DNA of 64,000 nucleotides. Origin: Atlantibacter subterraneus. GTDB lineage: Bacteria > Pseudomonadota > Gammaproteobacteria > Enterobacterales > Enterobacteriaceae. Made by a program: the position numbers and the translations under genes. Position 1 is the first letter of the stretch. Each line of letters opens with the position of its first letter. The notes under the pieces were generated by a model. The model did no database searches and had not been told where the DNA came from. It was given only the letters and a program-made list of their open reading frames with translations. Where the stretch lies: assembly GCF_007570865.1 (NCBI RefSeq), contig NZ_VLPS01000005.1, forward strand, positions 372,001-436,000. The letters are read 5' to 3'. This document shows positions 37,468 to 46,604 of this stretch, in pieces.

Positions 37468-38112
37468 TTAACTGATTGCAATCGGGAAGATCGAACCCAG
37501 AATCATCGCGCCGAGGATCGCGCCGCCGGTGATCGGTTTCTGCCAGATGTAAAACAGCAGCGCGCCAACCAGCGAACCGATGCCGATAGGAATCGACGCG
37601 GTCATGGCGCTGAGGATAATCAACGGCCCGAGGAAGCGGCCCGAGGCGTTACCGGCCCCCATCATCACGTCCGCCCCGTAGGTGGAATCGCTCTGGTTGA
37701 TGGTGAACTTACGCGCCAGGATGATGACATAACCAATCGCCAGGCCAATCGCCAGACCGGTAACCAGGGAGGCGATAAAGTTTTCTACCGGGAAGACAAT
37801 ACCCGCGCCCAGCAGCAGTGCCGGAACGCCGAGGCCCACGCCGGTCTGGATCGCCCCGCCGATATCCAGGATCCCGACCAGGGAACCTTCGATAATGCGG
37901 GCAAACAGGAAGCTCGCGCCAAATGCCGCCACCGCGCCATACGAACCGGTATCGATACCCGCTTTCAGCATCGCCACGAACGCCACTTCGTTAAACGCAC
38001 CGATGCCGTACAGGTAGTACATGTGCGTCCCGGCAAACACGCCGGAAGAGAGCAGGCCAACGAAGATCGGGAACGACCAGTCGGCAAACCAAAAACCTTT
38101 ATTCTGTTCCAT
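37468..38112 (-). CDS. DUF4310 membrane protein
   Basis: A 214-residue integral membrane protein with about six hydrophobic helices, short Gly-rich turns (GVGLGVPALLLGAGIVFP, TGLAIGLAIGYVIIL) and a conserved-looking SFPIFVGLLSSGVFAGTHMYYLYG start. I recognise it as DUF4310. No function is known. It always sits beside DUF4311 in the clusters I can recall. CGGAGG stands before ATG, 11 bases after the DUF4311 stop. Gly-rich paired membrane proteins with soluble small partners resemble the IIC/IID arrangement of mannose-type PTS, but no sequence similarity to IIC or IID was seen. Confidence 0.8.
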   Translation of the reverse strand: MEQNKGFWFADWSFPIFVGLLSSGVFAGTHMYYLYGIGAFNEVAFVAMLKAGIDTGSYGAVAAFGASFLFARIIEGSLVGILDIGGAIQTGVGLGVPALLLGAGIVFPVENFIASLVTGLAIGLAIGYVIILARKFTINQSDSTYGADVMMGAGNASGRFLGPLIILSAMTASIPIGIGSLVGALLFYIWQKPITGGAILGAMILGSIFPIAIS

Positions 38113-38123
38113 TGTGGCCTCCG

Positions 38124-38900
38124 TTATTTGCCGCTCAGCGAGTTGTGGATCAGTTCGAGCCAGTTCGGCACGGTCATATGGAAGGATTCGATCATCTTCA
38201 TGTCGAAGCCACGGAAGAATCCGCTCAGCACGAACAGCAGCACGATGGCGACCATCATCACTTTGGTGACGTGGTTCCAGCCGCTCTCTTCCACGCCTTT
38301 ACCGATCAGGATGCCTAACACCAGGCCGGGAACGGCGTTGCCCATGATCAGCTGCGCTGCGCCGCCGAACACGGTGGCCCAGAAACCGGATTTCTTACCG
38401 GCGTCGATGGCCGCCAGCCAGAAGATCACCGGCATCACGGTGTTGACCAGCAGGTTAGCCGCAGGCACCAGCACCTTCACGGCGGTAACCTGCAACGCTT
38501 CCGGAACCGAAGAGGCGGTAAGGTTGAGGAAAGTCACCACGATCATGCCGATAACGCCGCAGGCGATGGCCATTTTTTTTGGATCGTGCAGGGTTTCGCC
38601 GACGTTGCGGTTTTTCACCATCAGCGCCGCCGCACCCCAGTTAGGAATGATGCGGTGATCGACGTCCTGGGTGAACGAGCCCGCCGCCACCGACGATGCC
38701 CAGGCGTTGAAGAAGAAGCCCAGACCGAAGGAGAAGTGAGAAGCCGGATCCCCTTCACAGGAGTTCAGTTCCCCCAAAGTACGAAACGCGCCCATACCCT
38801 GTGTGGTAGGCGCATGAAACATGCGTGCAGCCCCAGCGCCCACGCCGACGCCAACCAGGCCGCCGATAATGAGCGATTTTATTAATATTATCAGGAACAT
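38124..38900 (-). CDS. DUF4311 membrane protein
   Basis: A 258-residue integral membrane protein with about six to seven helices. It starts with a Gly-rich hydrophobic segment (IIGGLVGVGVGAGAARMFHAP, about residues 12-32) and contains ELNSCEGDPASHFSFGLGFFFNAW and AGSFTQDVDHRIIPNWGAAAL, which look conserved and polar enough to line a path. Recognised as DUF4311; function unknown. With DUF4310 it probably forms the membrane part of the transporter for this operon. Weak SD AAGGGC precedes ATG. Confidence 0.8.
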   Translation of the reverse strand: MFLIILIKSLIIGGLVGVGVGAGAARMFHAPTTQGMGAFRTLGELNSCEGDPASHFSFGLGFFFNAWASSVAAGSFTQDVDHRIIPNWGAAALMVKNRNVGETLHDPKKMAIACGVIGMIVVTFLNLTASSVPEALQVTAVKVLVPAANLLVNTVMPVIFWLAAIDAGKKSGFWATVFGGAAQLIMGNAVPGLVLGILIGKGVEESGWNHVTKVMMVAIVLLFVLSGFFRGFDMKMIESFHMTVPNWLELIHNSLSGK

Positions 38901-38923
38901 TAGTCTGCCCTTTTTAGTCAGAA

Positions 38924-39223
38924 TCAGCGTTGCGCGACGAAATCCACCTTGTCGAGATTGATGGCTGTCACGTTGACGGTCACATCCAGCTCCACGCTGT
39001 ACGTGCGTCGTTCCCGGCGCAAAAAGAAGAACAGAAAGGCTTCTTTACGCACCGTTTCACGCGCTTGAACAACCTGCACATCCTGTGGCTCAATACGCAG
39101 TAAGATATGCGGCGAGGCTTTCATCACCGCTGCCTGAACGTGGTTCAGGGCATCGGCAAAGGCGCGCGCTTTGGCTTCGCCTTTGCCGGAGACTCTCACC
39201 GTGGTGGTGAATTGCTCTTTCAT
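38924..39223 (-). CDS. DUF4312 small cytoplasmic protein
   Basis: A 99-residue soluble protein starting MKEQFTTTVRVSGKG, with HVQAAVMKASPHILLRIEPQDVQVVQA in the middle and a basic strand FLFFFLRRERRTYSVELDVTVNV. I recognise the DUF4312 family, function unknown. The alternating pattern suggests an alpha/beta sandwich. ATG 39223 lies two bases after the stop of the SFCGS gene, so it is translationally coupled; the longer in-frame reading that starts inside the SFCGS gene has no support. Confidence 0.78.
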   Translation of the reverse strand: MKEQFTTTVRVSGKGEAKARAFADALNHVQAAVMKASPHILLRIEPQDVQVVQARETVRKEAFLFFFLRRERRTYSVELDVTVNVTAINLDKVDFVAQR

Positions 39224-39225
39224 AC

Positions 39226-39588
39226 TCAGACGCCGTGTTTCTTTTGCCACGCCTGCACCAGACGCTCGCCCAGCTCTTCTTTATCCATAAAGCCGAACCC
39301 CAGCACATTGCAGCCTTCGTTGATGGCGGTGACGCCCTCATCCACCGAGCGCATGCCGTATTTGGCTTTGTAGCCGTATTTGGTCTGCGCGGTGATGGCA
39401 CCCGCGCCGCCGCTGCCGCAAAACGAAATGCCAAAGGTGGCGTTTTCCGCTTTCATTACGTCGCCCAGTTTCATATCCGCCGCCACGCCCGGCACCACTA
39501 CCGCCCGGCCACCGGCTTTTTCTACGCCTGCCGCCACTTTCTGGCCTTTACCCAGACGATCGCCAATCACGACTGTAATCTGTTCCAT
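39226..39588 (-). CDS. SFCGS-family glycine-rich protein
   Basis: A 120-residue soluble protein: MEQITVVIGDRLGKGQKVAAGVEKAGGRAVVVPG, then GISFCGSGGAGAITAQTKYGYKAKYGMRS and NVLGFGFMDKEELGERLVQAW. The first strand and loop look like a Rossmann-type phosphate-binding or PTS EIIB-type start, and the SFCGSGGAGA block resembles the GxxCxxGxGxA block of the DUF2620 (YhfU) family as I remember it. The single cysteine in that loop could be phosphorylated or catalytic. Function unknown. A perfect AAGGAGC precedes ATG 39588; the upstream in-frame extension to 39669 overlaps the PRD gene and is rejected. Confidence 0.8.
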   Translation of the reverse strand: MEQITVVIGDRLGKGQKVAAGVEKAGGRAVVVPGVAADMKLGDVMKAENATFGISFCGSGGAGAITAQTKYGYKAKYGMRSVDEGVTAINEGCNVLGFGFMDKEELGERLVQAWQKKHGV

Positions 39589-39598
39589 TCTTTGCTCC

Positions 39599-39937
39599 TT
39601 AAAGGTTGTCTTTCGCGACTTCGAAATGCACCGACAGCAGCCAGGCCTCTTCATCGGGAAGATTGCCAAACGCGGCGACTACCTCACGGGCAAGCGCCAT
39701 CGACTCGGCAGAAATTTCGTCAAACAAACTGGCATCCACTTCCGGCAACGGCTCGCCGGTTACCGACCGGTGCGCCATGGCGCGAACGTGCGACGTCAGC
39801 ATCTGTTGCTGGACCGCATTGGGAATGATCTGGTGATGGCGGAGTAAGGCATACACCTGCGCCAGCATGCGCTCGGCCAGATCGCCGATCTGCATCGCCT
39901 GCGCTCCCCCGTCGTTGATTACTGCTCCGTTATTCAC
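39599..39937 (-). CDS. Small PRD-domain-like protein, first gene of the operon
   Basis: A 112-residue helical protein; the core from QIGDLAERMLAQVYALLRHHQIIPNAVQQQMLTSHVRAMAHRSVTGE to DEEAWLLSVHFEVAKDNL has the PTS-regulation-domain pattern, with two conserved-looking histidines (TSHVRAMAHR and LLSVHFEVA). It has no DNA- or RNA-binding domain. GTG 39937 is chosen because GGGGT lies upstream and codons further up encode no family-like sequence; ATG 39895 is the alternative (98 residues). A stand-alone PRD could be a phosphorylation-dependent partner or decoy for the operon's large regulator. It stops 11 bases before the SFCGS gene. Confidence 0.7.
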   Translation of the reverse strand: MNNGAVINDGGAQAMQIGDLAERMLAQVYALLRHHQIIPNAVQQQMLTSHVRAMAHRSVTGEPLPEVDASLFDEISAESMALAREVVAAFGNLPDEEAWLLSVHFEVAKDNL

Positions 39938-40245
39938 TCGCGTTACCCCGTTAATGGCTCTGGGGTAAAAGTAACGACTGGGGTTAAGAGTTTGTAGCGA
40001 GTTGTTTTCCACTTCGAAGTGGAAAGGCGGGGGGTGAGAGTGATCTGTTCCACAGAAAAGGCGGGATTGCCGAGTTATCGCTGGAAATCTGTGATGGGTA
40101 TCGCGGGAAAACGACAAAAACCGTCAAGGAAACCGACAATCAAGCTGGGAATTGAAAGCAAGATTTGTGACAGGGATTGGATTTACTTATGGCGAAACGT
40201 GCAGGGAAAGCGGGAGCCAGGCGTCCCCCGCCAGCGGGAAAGCGA
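39938..40245. promoter_or_regulatory. Upstream region of the DUF4310-4312 operon
   Basis: A 308-base gap between cybC and the operon, both on the minus strand. It holds the 20-bp palindrome at 40006-40025 and presumably the operon promoter. A TACAAA -10-like box lies at about 39985 on the minus strand, but no good -35 was found. The part from 40030 to 40245 shows no gene or clear terminator for cybC. Confidence 0.45.
40006..40025. promoter_or_regulatory. Perfect 20-bp palindrome, candidate operator
   Basis: TTTCCACTTC is followed directly by its reverse complement GAAGTGGAAA, with no spacer and no mismatch. It lies about 70 bases upstream of the first gene of the operon. The likely binder is the double-HTH PTS regulator encoded as the last gene of the same operon. 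Confidence 0.7.
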
Positions 40246-40632
40246 TTAACGGTACTTCTTGTGATAGGCGTTGCGGGTGGTTTTAAACTCTTCAGCTGCC
40301 GCCTGCGCTTCTTTGATTTTCCCTTCATTCGCCAGCTTCAGCGCACCGTCGATTTGCCCGACCAGCGTCTGTAATCCATGGCGGAAATCTTTCATTTCCG
40401 GGCTGTCCGGCGCTTTGTCTTCCAGCTTCGGCGGCGTGCCCTTTTGCGCATCCAGTGCGGCGGCGCGCATCGTGGTCAGCGCGGTTTTCATCTCACCGGC
40501 ATTTTCCGTTTTTTGCACGATTTTGAGATTGTCGTTGAGGATATCCATATCATCTTCAAGATCCTTCGCCAGACCGGCGGCACTGAATAACACGGACGAC
40601 ACGGCTAACATTGCAATCAGTTGCTTACGCAT
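40246..40632 (-). CDS. cybC: CybC, soluble cytochrome b562
   Basis: Periplasmic four-helix-bundle haem protein. Residues 1-22 are a signal peptide ([22 protein letters not shown]). The mature protein is about 106 residues, as in E. coli. The axial haem ligands Met7 and His102 of the mature form are conserved (DLEDDM = Met29, NAYHKKYR = His124). It binds haem non-covalently; its physiological partner is unknown. In E. coli K-12 the annotated gene is sometimes shortened, while here the signal peptide is complete. Confidence 0.96.
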   Translation of the reverse strand: MRKQLIAMLAVSSVLFSAAGLAKDLEDDMDILNDNLKIVQKTENAGEMKTALTTMRAAALDAQKGTPPKLEDKAPDSPEMKDFRHGLQTLVGQIDGALKLANEGKIKEAQAAAEEFKTTRNAYHKKYR

Positions 40633-40654
40633 TAGGTCACCTTTTTTTAGTTAT

Positions 40655-40678
40655 AAAAAAGGCGCGATGCCTCGCGCC
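40655..40678 (-). terminator. Terminator after pmbA
   Basis: On the minus strand GGCGCG pairs with CGCGCC (40661-40666 with 40673-40678), six-base loop, followed by TTTTTT. It separates pmbA from cybC. Confidence 0.8.
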
Positions 40679-40688
40679 CATTTTGATA

Positions 40689-42041
40689 TCACTGACCGGC
40701 GATTTTCATCTCCGGCAGTAATACCGAACCACACTGAATATTGCTGCGCGTTTCGATATCGTCGCCAATGGTGACCATATTGCGCCACATGTCTTTCAGG
40801 TTCCCGGCGATGGTGATTTCACTCACCGGGTACTGGATCACGCCATTTTCCACCCAGAAACCAGCAGCGCCGCGGGAGTAATCTCCGGTGATGCCGCTGA
40901 CGCCCTGGCCCATCAGTTCAGTGACCACCAGGCCGGTGCCCATCTCTTTCAGCAGCTCATCAAAGCCTAAACCGCGCCCGTTGATGCGCCAGTTGTGGAT
41001 GCCGCCCGCATGGCCGGTGCTGGTTAAGCCCAGTTTGCGCGCCGAGTAGTTGGTCAGCAGCCACTGCTGGAGCACGCCGTCTTTAATGATATCGCGACGC
41101 TCGGTGCGTACGCCTTCGCTGTCGAACGGCGTGGAGGCCAGCCCTTTCAGCAGATGCGGATGCTCTTCAATAGTCAGCCAGTCCGGCAGAATTTGTTTAC
41201 CCAGCGAATCCAGCAGGAAGGTGGATTTGCGATACACCGCGCCGCCTGCAATCGCGCCCACCAGGTGACCAAACAGGCCGGTGGCCACTTCACGGGCGAA
41301 AATCACCGGTGCCTTCATGGTGGAAAGCTTGCGCGGTGCCAGGCGTGATAAAACGCGCTGGGCGCACTCTTCGCCCACCCACTCCGGCGAACGTAAGTCT
41401 TCTATGGCGCGGCCAATGGTATAGGCGTAATCGCGCTCCATATCGCCGTCCTGCTCGGCAATCACGCAGCTGGAGAGCGAGTGGCGGGTTGAACAGTAGC
41501 TTTGCAGCATGCCGTGGCTGTTGCCGAACACTTTGATGCCGTAGTGGCTGTTAAAGCTGCCGCCTTCGGTATTGGTGATGCGTTTATCGGCTTTAAGCGC
41601 CACTTCTTCGGCGCGCGCCGCCAGTTCGATGGCGCGATCGGCGTCGACTTCCGCCGGGTGGAACAGATCCAGGTCCGGGGCGTCGAATGCCAGCAGCTCT
41701 TTATCCGCCACGCCTGCGCACGGGTCCGGCGAGGTGTAGCGGGCGATATCCAGCGCCGCCTGCACGGTGCGGGCAATGGCGTCGGGGCTTAAATCGGTGG
41801 ACGAGGCGCTGCCCTTGCGGTTCTGGTGATAAACCGTAATGCCCAACGCGCCATCGCTGTTAAATTCTACGTTTTCCACTTCACCGTAGCGGGTACTGAC
41901 GCTGATGCCGGTGGTTTTACTGACCGCCACTTCCGCACCGTCGGCTTTACCGGCAGCGAGCTCCAGCGCCTGAGAGACAGCCTGTTCCAGCGTTTTGCGC
42001 TGCGCTTCAACTTGTGTGATTACTTTCATCGCGAGTGCCAT
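40689..42041 (-). CDS. pmbA: PmbA (TldE), metalloprotease partner subunit
   Basis: Forms a heterodimeric protease with TldD that degrades unfolded peptides, matures microcin B17 and cuts CcdA. The product has 450 residues, as in E. coli, starting [16 protein letters not shown]. It lacks the HExxxH motif, which is on TldD, as expected for the E subunit. TldD is encoded in the same window at 58742-60187, far closer than in E. coli. It is divergent from yjgA with 106 bases between. Confidence 0.97.
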   Translation of the reverse strand: MALAMKVITQVEAQRKTLEQAVSQALELAAGKADGAEVAVSKTTGISVSTRYGEVENVEFNSDGALGITVYHQNRKGSASSTDLSPDAIARTVQAALDIARYTSPDPCAGVADKELLAFDAPDLDLFHPAEVDADRAIELAARAEEVALKADKRITNTEGGSFNSHYGIKVFGNSHGMLQSYCSTRHSLSSCVIAEQDGDMERDYAYTIGRAIEDLRSPEWVGEECAQRVLSRLAPRKLSTMKAPVIFAREVATGLFGHLVGAIAGGAVYRKSTFLLDSLGKQILPDWLTIEEHPHLLKGLASTPFDSEGVRTERRDIIKDGVLQQWLLTNYSARKLGLTSTGHAGGIHNWRINGRGLGFDELLKEMGTGLVVTELMGQGVSGITGDYSRGAAGFWVENGVIQYPVSEITIAGNLKDMWRNMVTIGDDIETRSNIQCGSVLLPEMKIAGQ

Positions 42042-42147
42042 AATGTAAGGTGATAATTCGAAACGTCTTAAGTGAGTCTAACAGAGAACCATTTCGCAGT
42101 GCGCGCCATTACTGATAGTATTAGCCTCTTTTTTTAAGGAGCCTGAA

Positions 42148-42699
42148 ATGACAAAGCAGCCCGAAGACTGGCTCGACGACGTGCCCGATAATGAAAACGA
42201 AGATGACGATGATGAAATTATCTGGGTCAGTAAAAGCGAGATTAAACGCGACGCCGAAGAGTTAAAGCGCCTCGGCCTTGAGATGGTTGAGCTGGGTAAA
42301 AACGCGCTGGATAAAATCCCGCTGGATGAGGAACTGCGTGCCGCCATCGAGCTGGCGCAGAAAATCAAAAAAGAGGGTCGCCGCCGCCAGCTTCAGCTTA
42401 TCGGTAAAATGTTGCGTAACCGCGATGTCGATCCTATTCGTCAGGCGCTTGATAAGCTCAAAAACCGCCATAACCAGCAAGTTGCGCTGTTTCATAAGCT
42501 GGAGATGCTGCGCGATCGCCTGATTGAAGAAGGCGATGACGCGGTGCCGGAAGTGCTGAAACTGTGGCCGCAGGCCGATCGCCAACAGCTGCGCTCGCTG
42601 ATCCGCAACGCGAAGAAAGAAAAAGAGGGCAATAAGCCGCCGAAATCCGCGCGCCTGATTTTCCAGTACCTGCGCGAGCTGGCTGAAGAGCAGCCATAA
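42148..42699 (+). CDS. yjgA: YjgA (DarP), 50S ribosome biogenesis factor
   Basis: A 183-residue highly charged protein that associates with late pre-50S particles and helps maturation of the peptidyl-transferase centre. The family motifs [43 protein letters not shown] and [21 protein letters not shown] are present. AAGGAGC precedes ATG. Downstream comes the terminator at 42722, then sspB, which is not its neighbour in E. coli; the break in gene order falls here. Confidence 0.96.
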   Translation: MTKQPEDWLDDVPDNENEDDDDEIIWVSKSEIKRDAEELKRLGLEMVELGKNALDKIPLDEELRAAIELAQKIKKEGRRRQLQLIGKMLRNRDVDPIRQALDKLKNRHNQQVALFHKLEMLRDRLIEEGDDAVPEVLKLWPQADRQQLRSLIRNAKKEKEGNKPPKSARLIFQYLRELAEEQP

Positions 42700-42721
42700 A
42701 CGCAGCGTTGTTTTCAGACAT

Positions 42722-42754
42722 AAAAAAGCCAGGGTTTGCGCCCTGGCTTTTTTT
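42722..42754. terminator. Bidirectional terminator between yjgA and sspB
   Basis: AAAGCCAGGG (42725-42734) pairs with CCCTGGCTTT (42741-42750), with A-run before and T-run after. It serves both converging genes and sits at the break in E. coli gene order. Confidence 0.9.
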
Positions 42755-43244
42755 ACTTCACAACGCGTAGCGACGGACGGCCACCGCGCGGCGGCGGATC
42801 GTCATCCGGCGAATCGTCTTCATGATCGGGTTTGTCGCCGTCGATAACCGACATCACGGTTTCATTTTCCGCCATGCCTGAATCATCATCGTTTAAGCTG
42901 GACGCTTCTTCATCATAAGCGGATTCCGGCTCAAACATGGTGCCTGCGCCGTTTTCACGTGCATAAATCGCCAGCACCGCCGCCAGCGGAACATATACCT
43001 GGCGCGGCACGCCGCCGAAACGCGCGTTAAAACGCACTTCGTCGTTGGCCAGCTCCAGATTGCCCACCGCGCGCGGCGCGATGTTCAGCACGATTTGACC
43101 GTCACGCGCGTATTCCATCGGCACGTTAACGCCCGGCAACGTCACATCCACGACCAGGTGCGGCGTGAGCTGGTTATCCAGCAGCCATTCATAGAAGGCT
43201 CGCAGCAGATACGGACGACGTGGAGAAAGTTGCGACATATCCAT
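42753..43244 (-). CDS. sspB: SspB, ClpXP specificity-enhancing factor
   Basis: Adaptor dimer that binds ssrA-tagged proteins and hands them to ClpXP. Residues 1-110 form the tag-binding domain (SPRRPYLLRAFYEWLLDNQLTPHLVVDV), an acidic flexible linker follows, and the C-terminal ClpX-binding tail ends RGGRPSLRVVK, as in E. coli. 163 residues. It is five bases from sspA in the same transcript. Confidence 0.97.
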   Translation of the reverse strand: MDMSQLSPRRPYLLRAFYEWLLDNQLTPHLVVDVTLPGVNVPMEYARDGQIVLNIAPRAVGNLELANDEVRFNARFGGVPRQVYVPLAAVLAIYARENGAGTMFEPESAYDEEASSLNDDDSGMAENETVMSVIDGDKPDHEDDSPDDDPPPRGGRPSLRVVK

Positions 43245-43249
43245 TCGGT

Positions 43250-43891
43250 TTAGCCCCGGGTTTGCAGACGCATTTCGCGCTCGGCTTCCGTCAGGGAAGC
43301 GAGGAAGGAGTCGCGCTCGAATACGCGGGTCATATAGCCCTTCAGCTCTTTAGAGCCTGCGCCCGCCAGCTCGATGCCCAGTTGCGGCAAACGCCACAGC
43401 AGCGGGGCCAGGTAACAGTCCACCAGGCTGAATTCATCGCTCAGGAAGTAAGGTTTTTGACCAAATACCGGGGCAATCGCCAGCAGCTCTTCACGCAGTT
43501 GTTTACGCGCGTTATCAGCTTCCTGCGCGGAACCGTTAACCACCACCTCCATCAGGCTGTACCAGTCTTTTTCGATACGATGCATGTAGAGACGGCTTTC
43601 ACCGCGCGCCACCGGGTAAACCGGCATCAGCGGAGGATGAGGGAAACGCTCATCAAGGTATTCCATGATGATGCGGGATTCCCACAACGTCAGTTCACGG
43701 TCTACCAGGGTCGGAACGCTTTGATTCGGGTTGAGGTCGATCAGATCCTGCGGAACGTTATCGGCGTCCACATGCTCAATTTCAAAACTGACACCCTTCT
43801 CTGCCAGGACGATACGAACCTGATGGCTATAGATATCAGTAGGACCAGAAAACAGCGTCATTACCGAACGTTTGTTGGCAGCGACAGCCAT
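43250..43891 (-). CDS. sspA: SspA, stringent starvation protein A
   Basis: GST-fold protein that binds RNA polymerase and acts with phage P1 Lpa or, in stationary phase, lowers H-NS and promotes acid tolerance. The product has 213 residues, starting MAVAANKRSVMTLFSGPTDIYSHQVR. The PHP surface motif used in RNA-polymerase contact is visible (DERFPHPPLMPVYP). GGAGGT precedes ATG. It is the first gene of sspA-sspB, downstream of the ribosomal operon. Confidence 0.97.
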   Translation of the reverse strand: MAVAANKRSVMTLFSGPTDIYSHQVRIVLAEKGVSFEIEHVDADNVPQDLIDLNPNQSVPTLVDRELTLWESRIIMEYLDERFPHPPLMPVYPVARGESRLYMHRIEKDWYSLMEVVVNGSAQEADNARKQLREELLAIAPVFGQKPYFLSDEFSLVDCYLAPLLWRLPQLGIELAGAGSKELKGYMTRVFERDSFLASLTEAEREMRLQTRG

Positions 43892-44204
43892 GAAAACCTC
43901 CAGGTATATTCAGAAAAATACTGCTACCAGCCGCAACGGCGGCCAGCCTTTATGGGTTACCCTTCCCTGCCGAACTGACATCGCAGCCCGTGCTCAGACC
44001 AAAATGTGAACAGTTACCAGCATTTGGGCAGAAAATTGGATGATAGTTTACCAGATTTTGAGGGCTTTGTGGTGAGGGGATGCGGGATTTGCCTTAAAAG
44101 TAATGCCACACCAGTGATTTAGGCTTTTTCCAGATAAATAGCCATAAAAAAACCCGGTACAGGACCGGGTTTTTTCGCCATTCGATTCTGCAAGCAGAAA
44201 AGAA
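43892..44204. promoter_or_regulatory. rpsI-sspA intergenic region
   Basis: A 313-base gap. It holds the rpsI terminator at 44144-44178 and, below it, the promoter region of sspA (minus strand). No named promoter element was clear by eye; no gene found. Confidence 0.5.
44144..44178. terminator. Terminator of the rplM-rpsI operon
   Basis: AACCCGGT (44151-44158) pairs with ACCGGGTT (44164-44171), with A-run and T-run on the two sides. Confidence 0.9.
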
Positions 44205-44600
<396 letters not shown>

Positions 44601-44612
44601 CTATAATCCCGA

Positions 44613-45239
<627 letters not shown>

Positions 45240-45284
45240 TTTTGTGAACAAAAGCAGGATTTCCGCCCCGCGCACCCGGCATTG

Positions 45285-46409
45285 TTACGGCATATGCTCG
45301 CGTTTGAGGTATTCCTCGCTCTGCATTTCCTGAAGCCGCGACAGGCAGCGCTGGAACTCGAATTTCAGCCGCTCGCCGCGATAGATTTCAAACATCGGCG
45401 CGGCAGCGGAAACCACCAGCTTAACGTGGCGTTCGTAAAACTCATCCACCAGCGCGATAAACCGCCGGGCTTCGCTTTCCATCAGTGGCGTCATCACCGC
45501 CACGTCATGCAGCATCACGGTGTGAAACTGGCGCGACAGTTCGATGTAATCGTGCTGGCTGCGCGCCTCGACGCACAGCGTCTCGAAACTCACCGCCAGG
45601 GTTTGGTTTTCGACGCCCAGCGTCGCTAGCGGACGATGATTAATTTCCAGCGTCGGGGCGTTGGCCCGCGTGCCGCCCGCCAGCGCGCGCCAAAGTATAT
45701 CCATCTGCTGGCGCGTCTCGTCGTTAAGCGGCGTAAGCCACAGGTGCGCCTGGGTCAGGGTGCGCAGGCGGTAATCAATACCCGCGTCAACGTTCATTAC
45801 ATCGCAATACTGTTTGATGGCTTCTATCGCCGGTAAGAATCGGGCGCGCTGCAAACCGTTACGATACAGCTCGTCCGGCGGAATGTTAGAGGTCGCCACC
45901 AGGGTAATGCCCCGGTTGAACAGCGCTTTCATTAAGCCGCCCAGCAGCATGGCGTCGGTGATATCGGAGACAAAAAATTCGTCAAAGCACAGCACATCGG
46001 TTTTGGCTTTAAACCGATCGGCGATGATCTCCAGCGGGTCGGTTTTTCCCTGCAACTGCCCCAGCTCTTCATGCACGTGCAGCATAAAGCGGTGGAAATG
46101 GAGACGCTGCTTACGCTCCCCCGGCAGGCTTTGGTAGAACATGTCCATCAGCCAGGTTTTTCCGCGCCCGACGCCGCCCCACATATATAAGCCGCGTACC
46201 GGCGCTGGCGGCGCGCTCGGGCGCTTGCCCAGCAGTTTGCTGAACGCGGCTTTCAGCCCCTGCTCCTGCGGCGGCTCGGCACGCTTCGCCGTCAGTTCCT
46301 GATAGATGGCGTCGAGGCGGTTGACCGCCTCGCGCTGGACGTCATCAGGTTGATGGGATTTATCCTGAAGTGCCTGAAGATAACGCGATGTGGGGGAAAG
46401 GTTTTGCAT
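45285..46409 (-). CDS. zapE: ZapE, AFG1-type ATPase of cell division
   Basis: AAA-like ATPase that binds FtsZ and is needed for division under stress and low oxygen. The product has 374 residues. Walker A GGVGRGKT is at residues 78-85, Walker B is DVLCFDEFFVSDI (near 150), and sensor-like ATSNIPP follows. It is divergent from zapG. Start MQNLSPTSRYLQALQDKSHQ agrees with E. coli ZapE. Confidence 0.96.
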   Translation of the reverse strand: MQNLSPTSRYLQALQDKSHQPDDVQREAVNRLDAIYQELTAKRAEPPQEQGLKAAFSKLLGKRPSAPPAPVRGLYMWGGVGRGKTWLMDMFYQSLPGERKQRLHFHRFMLHVHEELGQLQGKTDPLEIIADRFKAKTDVLCFDEFFVSDITDAMLLGGLMKALFNRGITLVATSNIPPDELYRNGLQRARFLPAIEAIKQYCDVMNVDAGIDYRLRTLTQAHLWLTPLNDETRQQMDILWRALAGGTRANAPTLEINHRPLATLGVENQTLAVSFETLCVEARSQHDYIELSRQFHTVMLHDVAVMTPLMESEARRFIALVDEFYERHVKLVVSAAAPMFEIYRGERLKFEFQRCLSRLQEMQSEEYLKREHMP

Positions 46410-46604
46410 GATGTTGTTGTTATTCCTTGAAAATCGGTTTGCCGTAGATCACGGCTGGCGAAAAAAAGGCCGTACTACACTACGCGATGCGCCTCCAGGA
46501 TTCCACTTCTGCACCGTTAGCGGTTATAGTGGCATTATTGGGCGAAGGTGAGGCAGACCTCGCTATGCTTACCCTACGGAAACACAATACAACGGGAGAT
46601 GTTC

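Noticed and set aside
37435-38658. A 407-codon open frame on the plus strand opposite DUF4310 and DUF4311
   Set aside because: It spans two good minus-strand genes with ribosome-binding sites and hydrophobic products; its own product is low-complexity and polar.
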